Assembly: GCA_964591245.1 (NCBI GenBank) | Contig: CAZPZZ010000182.1 | Location: 1 to 7,223 of the forward strand | Direction: 5' to 3' | DNA from: CAZPZZ01 sp964591245 | GTDB taxonomy: Bacteria; Acidobacteriota; Vicinamibacteria; Vicinamibacterales; UBA8438 | Length of the DNA stretch: 7,223 nucleotides | Shown here: positions 6,705 to 7,223 of the stretch, piece by piece | Layout of the letters: the number at the start of each line of letters is the position of its first letter | How positions within the stretch are numbered: position 1 is the stretch's first letter | Notes under the pieces: generated by a model | What the model was told of the DNA's origin: nothing | The model's database searches: none | Seen by the model: only the letters and a program-made list of their open reading frames with translations | Program-made: the position numbers and the translations under genes

Positions 6705-7148
6705 TCATTTTCGTCCGAGCAAATGGCGGTCCGCGTAGGATTGGTCAAAGGGCTCGATAGAGCGAAGCACTTCTACGCGTTCGAGCCGACATGTTAGGGG
6801 ATCGACGTAGATCAGTGCTCGCAAGAGTGGACCGTGTTCTTCGCGGTTAGCGGCCTTGCGCGAGGGTGAGGTCGAAGGCGTAACCATCTCTATCCCATCG
6901 CTGAGTGGAATTGGTCCTGCTTTAGCCAGAAAATCGTCGATTTCTTCCGGGGACCAATCGAGCGTGGCGGCCAATCGCAGCGGAATATCTGGATTGACCG
7001 GTTTCCCGTCGAGGATGCCCTCAAGTTCGTAGAAGGAAATTCCGAAACGGGTGCAGAATGTATCGTGAGAGATATCCAGCTGACTCATGAGCGTCGTGAT
7101 CAGGTCCGCAAACTTCAGTTTACGGGACCTTGACGGTCCACCCTGCAT
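6705..7148 (-). CDS. Small XRE-like helix-turn-helix protein, probable DNA-binding regulator
   Basis: The 147-residue product reads from an ATG at 7148 with a GGAAG ribosome-binding site four bases upstream (plus coordinates 7153-7157). Residues about 13-78 resemble a Cro/CI (XRE) helix-turn-helix domain: a first helix (FADLITTLMSQLD), the recognition pair at 27-36 (SHDTFCTRFG) and 39-48 (FYELEGILDG), then KPVNPDIPLRLAATLDWSPEEIDDFL, matching the family habit of a Gly-Lys-x2-Pro turn and a closing helix bundle. After a polar linker at about 84-105 comes a short C-terminal segment (LLRALIYVDPLTCRLERVEVL, in two parts at 108-128) that I do not recognise; it may serve for dimerisation or ligand binding. 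There is no signal peptide, so it is cytoplasmic. A shorter start at Met21 exists but would cut the first helix. It converges on the DUF1552 gene. Being a real gene is likely; the regulator role is inferred from the fold resemblance, and an antitoxin-type role is less likely because no toxin partner is visible. Confidence 0.75.
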   Translation of the reverse strand: MQGGPSRSRKLKFADLITTLMSQLDISHDTFCTRFGISFYELEGILDGKPVNPDIPLRLAATLDWSPEEIDDFLAKAGPIPLSDGIEMVTPSTSPSRKAANREEHGPLLRALIYVDPLTCRLERVEVLRSIEPFDQSYADRHLLGRK

Positions 7149-7223
7149 GAGGCTTCCAGTTGGGGGTGACTAGCCGTGCGTCCCAGAACGGGTCGATGGA
7201 TTACCTGCGTCGTTGAGGAGCCC

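Noticed and set aside
7170..7223. Possible C-terminal tail of another minus-strand gene ending in TAG at 7172-7170 (18 codons including stop)
   Set aside because: Too short to recognise. Another minus frame is also open across the edge, so the choice cannot be made from this window.

Overview
The window reads as a chromosomal segment of an Acidobacteriota-like bacterium (Vicinamibacterales or a relative; Planctomycetota, Verrucomicrobiota and Gemmatimonadota are the alternatives). The assignment rests on gene content: an exported ankyrin-repeat protein followed by a DUF1587/1595/1592/1588/1585 cytochrome and a Tat-exported DUF1552 (HXXSHH) protein. That trio is a lineage hallmark of such heterotroph genomes. 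There is no rRNA or marker gene here to prove it, and no tRNA, CRISPR array, insertion sequence or phage gene was seen.

Layout, left to right. Up to 586 (+) lies the C-terminal part of a serine beta-lactamase/esterase-type hydrolase, cut by the window edge. A 225-base gap (587-811) has no convincing promoter but holds one imperfect hairpin. Then comes a three-gene block on the + strand: an exported ankyrin-repeat protein (812-2362), a multi-domain c-type-cytochrome-like DUF1592 protein (2386-4812, or from a GTG at 2359 that overlaps the ankyrin stop) and a DUF1552 protein with a twin-arginine signal (4884-6230). The spacings are -4 or +23 bases and then 71 bases, so one transcript is likely. 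From 6231 to 6704 there is no supportable gene, only a perfect 12-bp inverted repeat and weakly protein-like reading frames. A convergent minus-strand gene (6705-7148) encodes a small XRE-like helix-turn-helix protein. The last 75 bases (7149-7223) hold that gene's upstream region and possibly the tail of another minus-strand gene.

How the genes may work together: all three proteins of the block carry export signals (two Sec-like, one Tat). The second carries two CXXCH heme-attachment motifs and the third carries the His-rich HXXSHH signature. The inference is a periplasmic or outer-envelope redox/hydrolytic assembly, with the ankyrin protein as binding scaffold. The substrate is unknown, and to my knowledge the DUF1592/DUF1552 families have no settled biochemical function. 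The helix-turn-helix gene faces this block and shares no visible promoter with it, so a regulatory link is only speculation.
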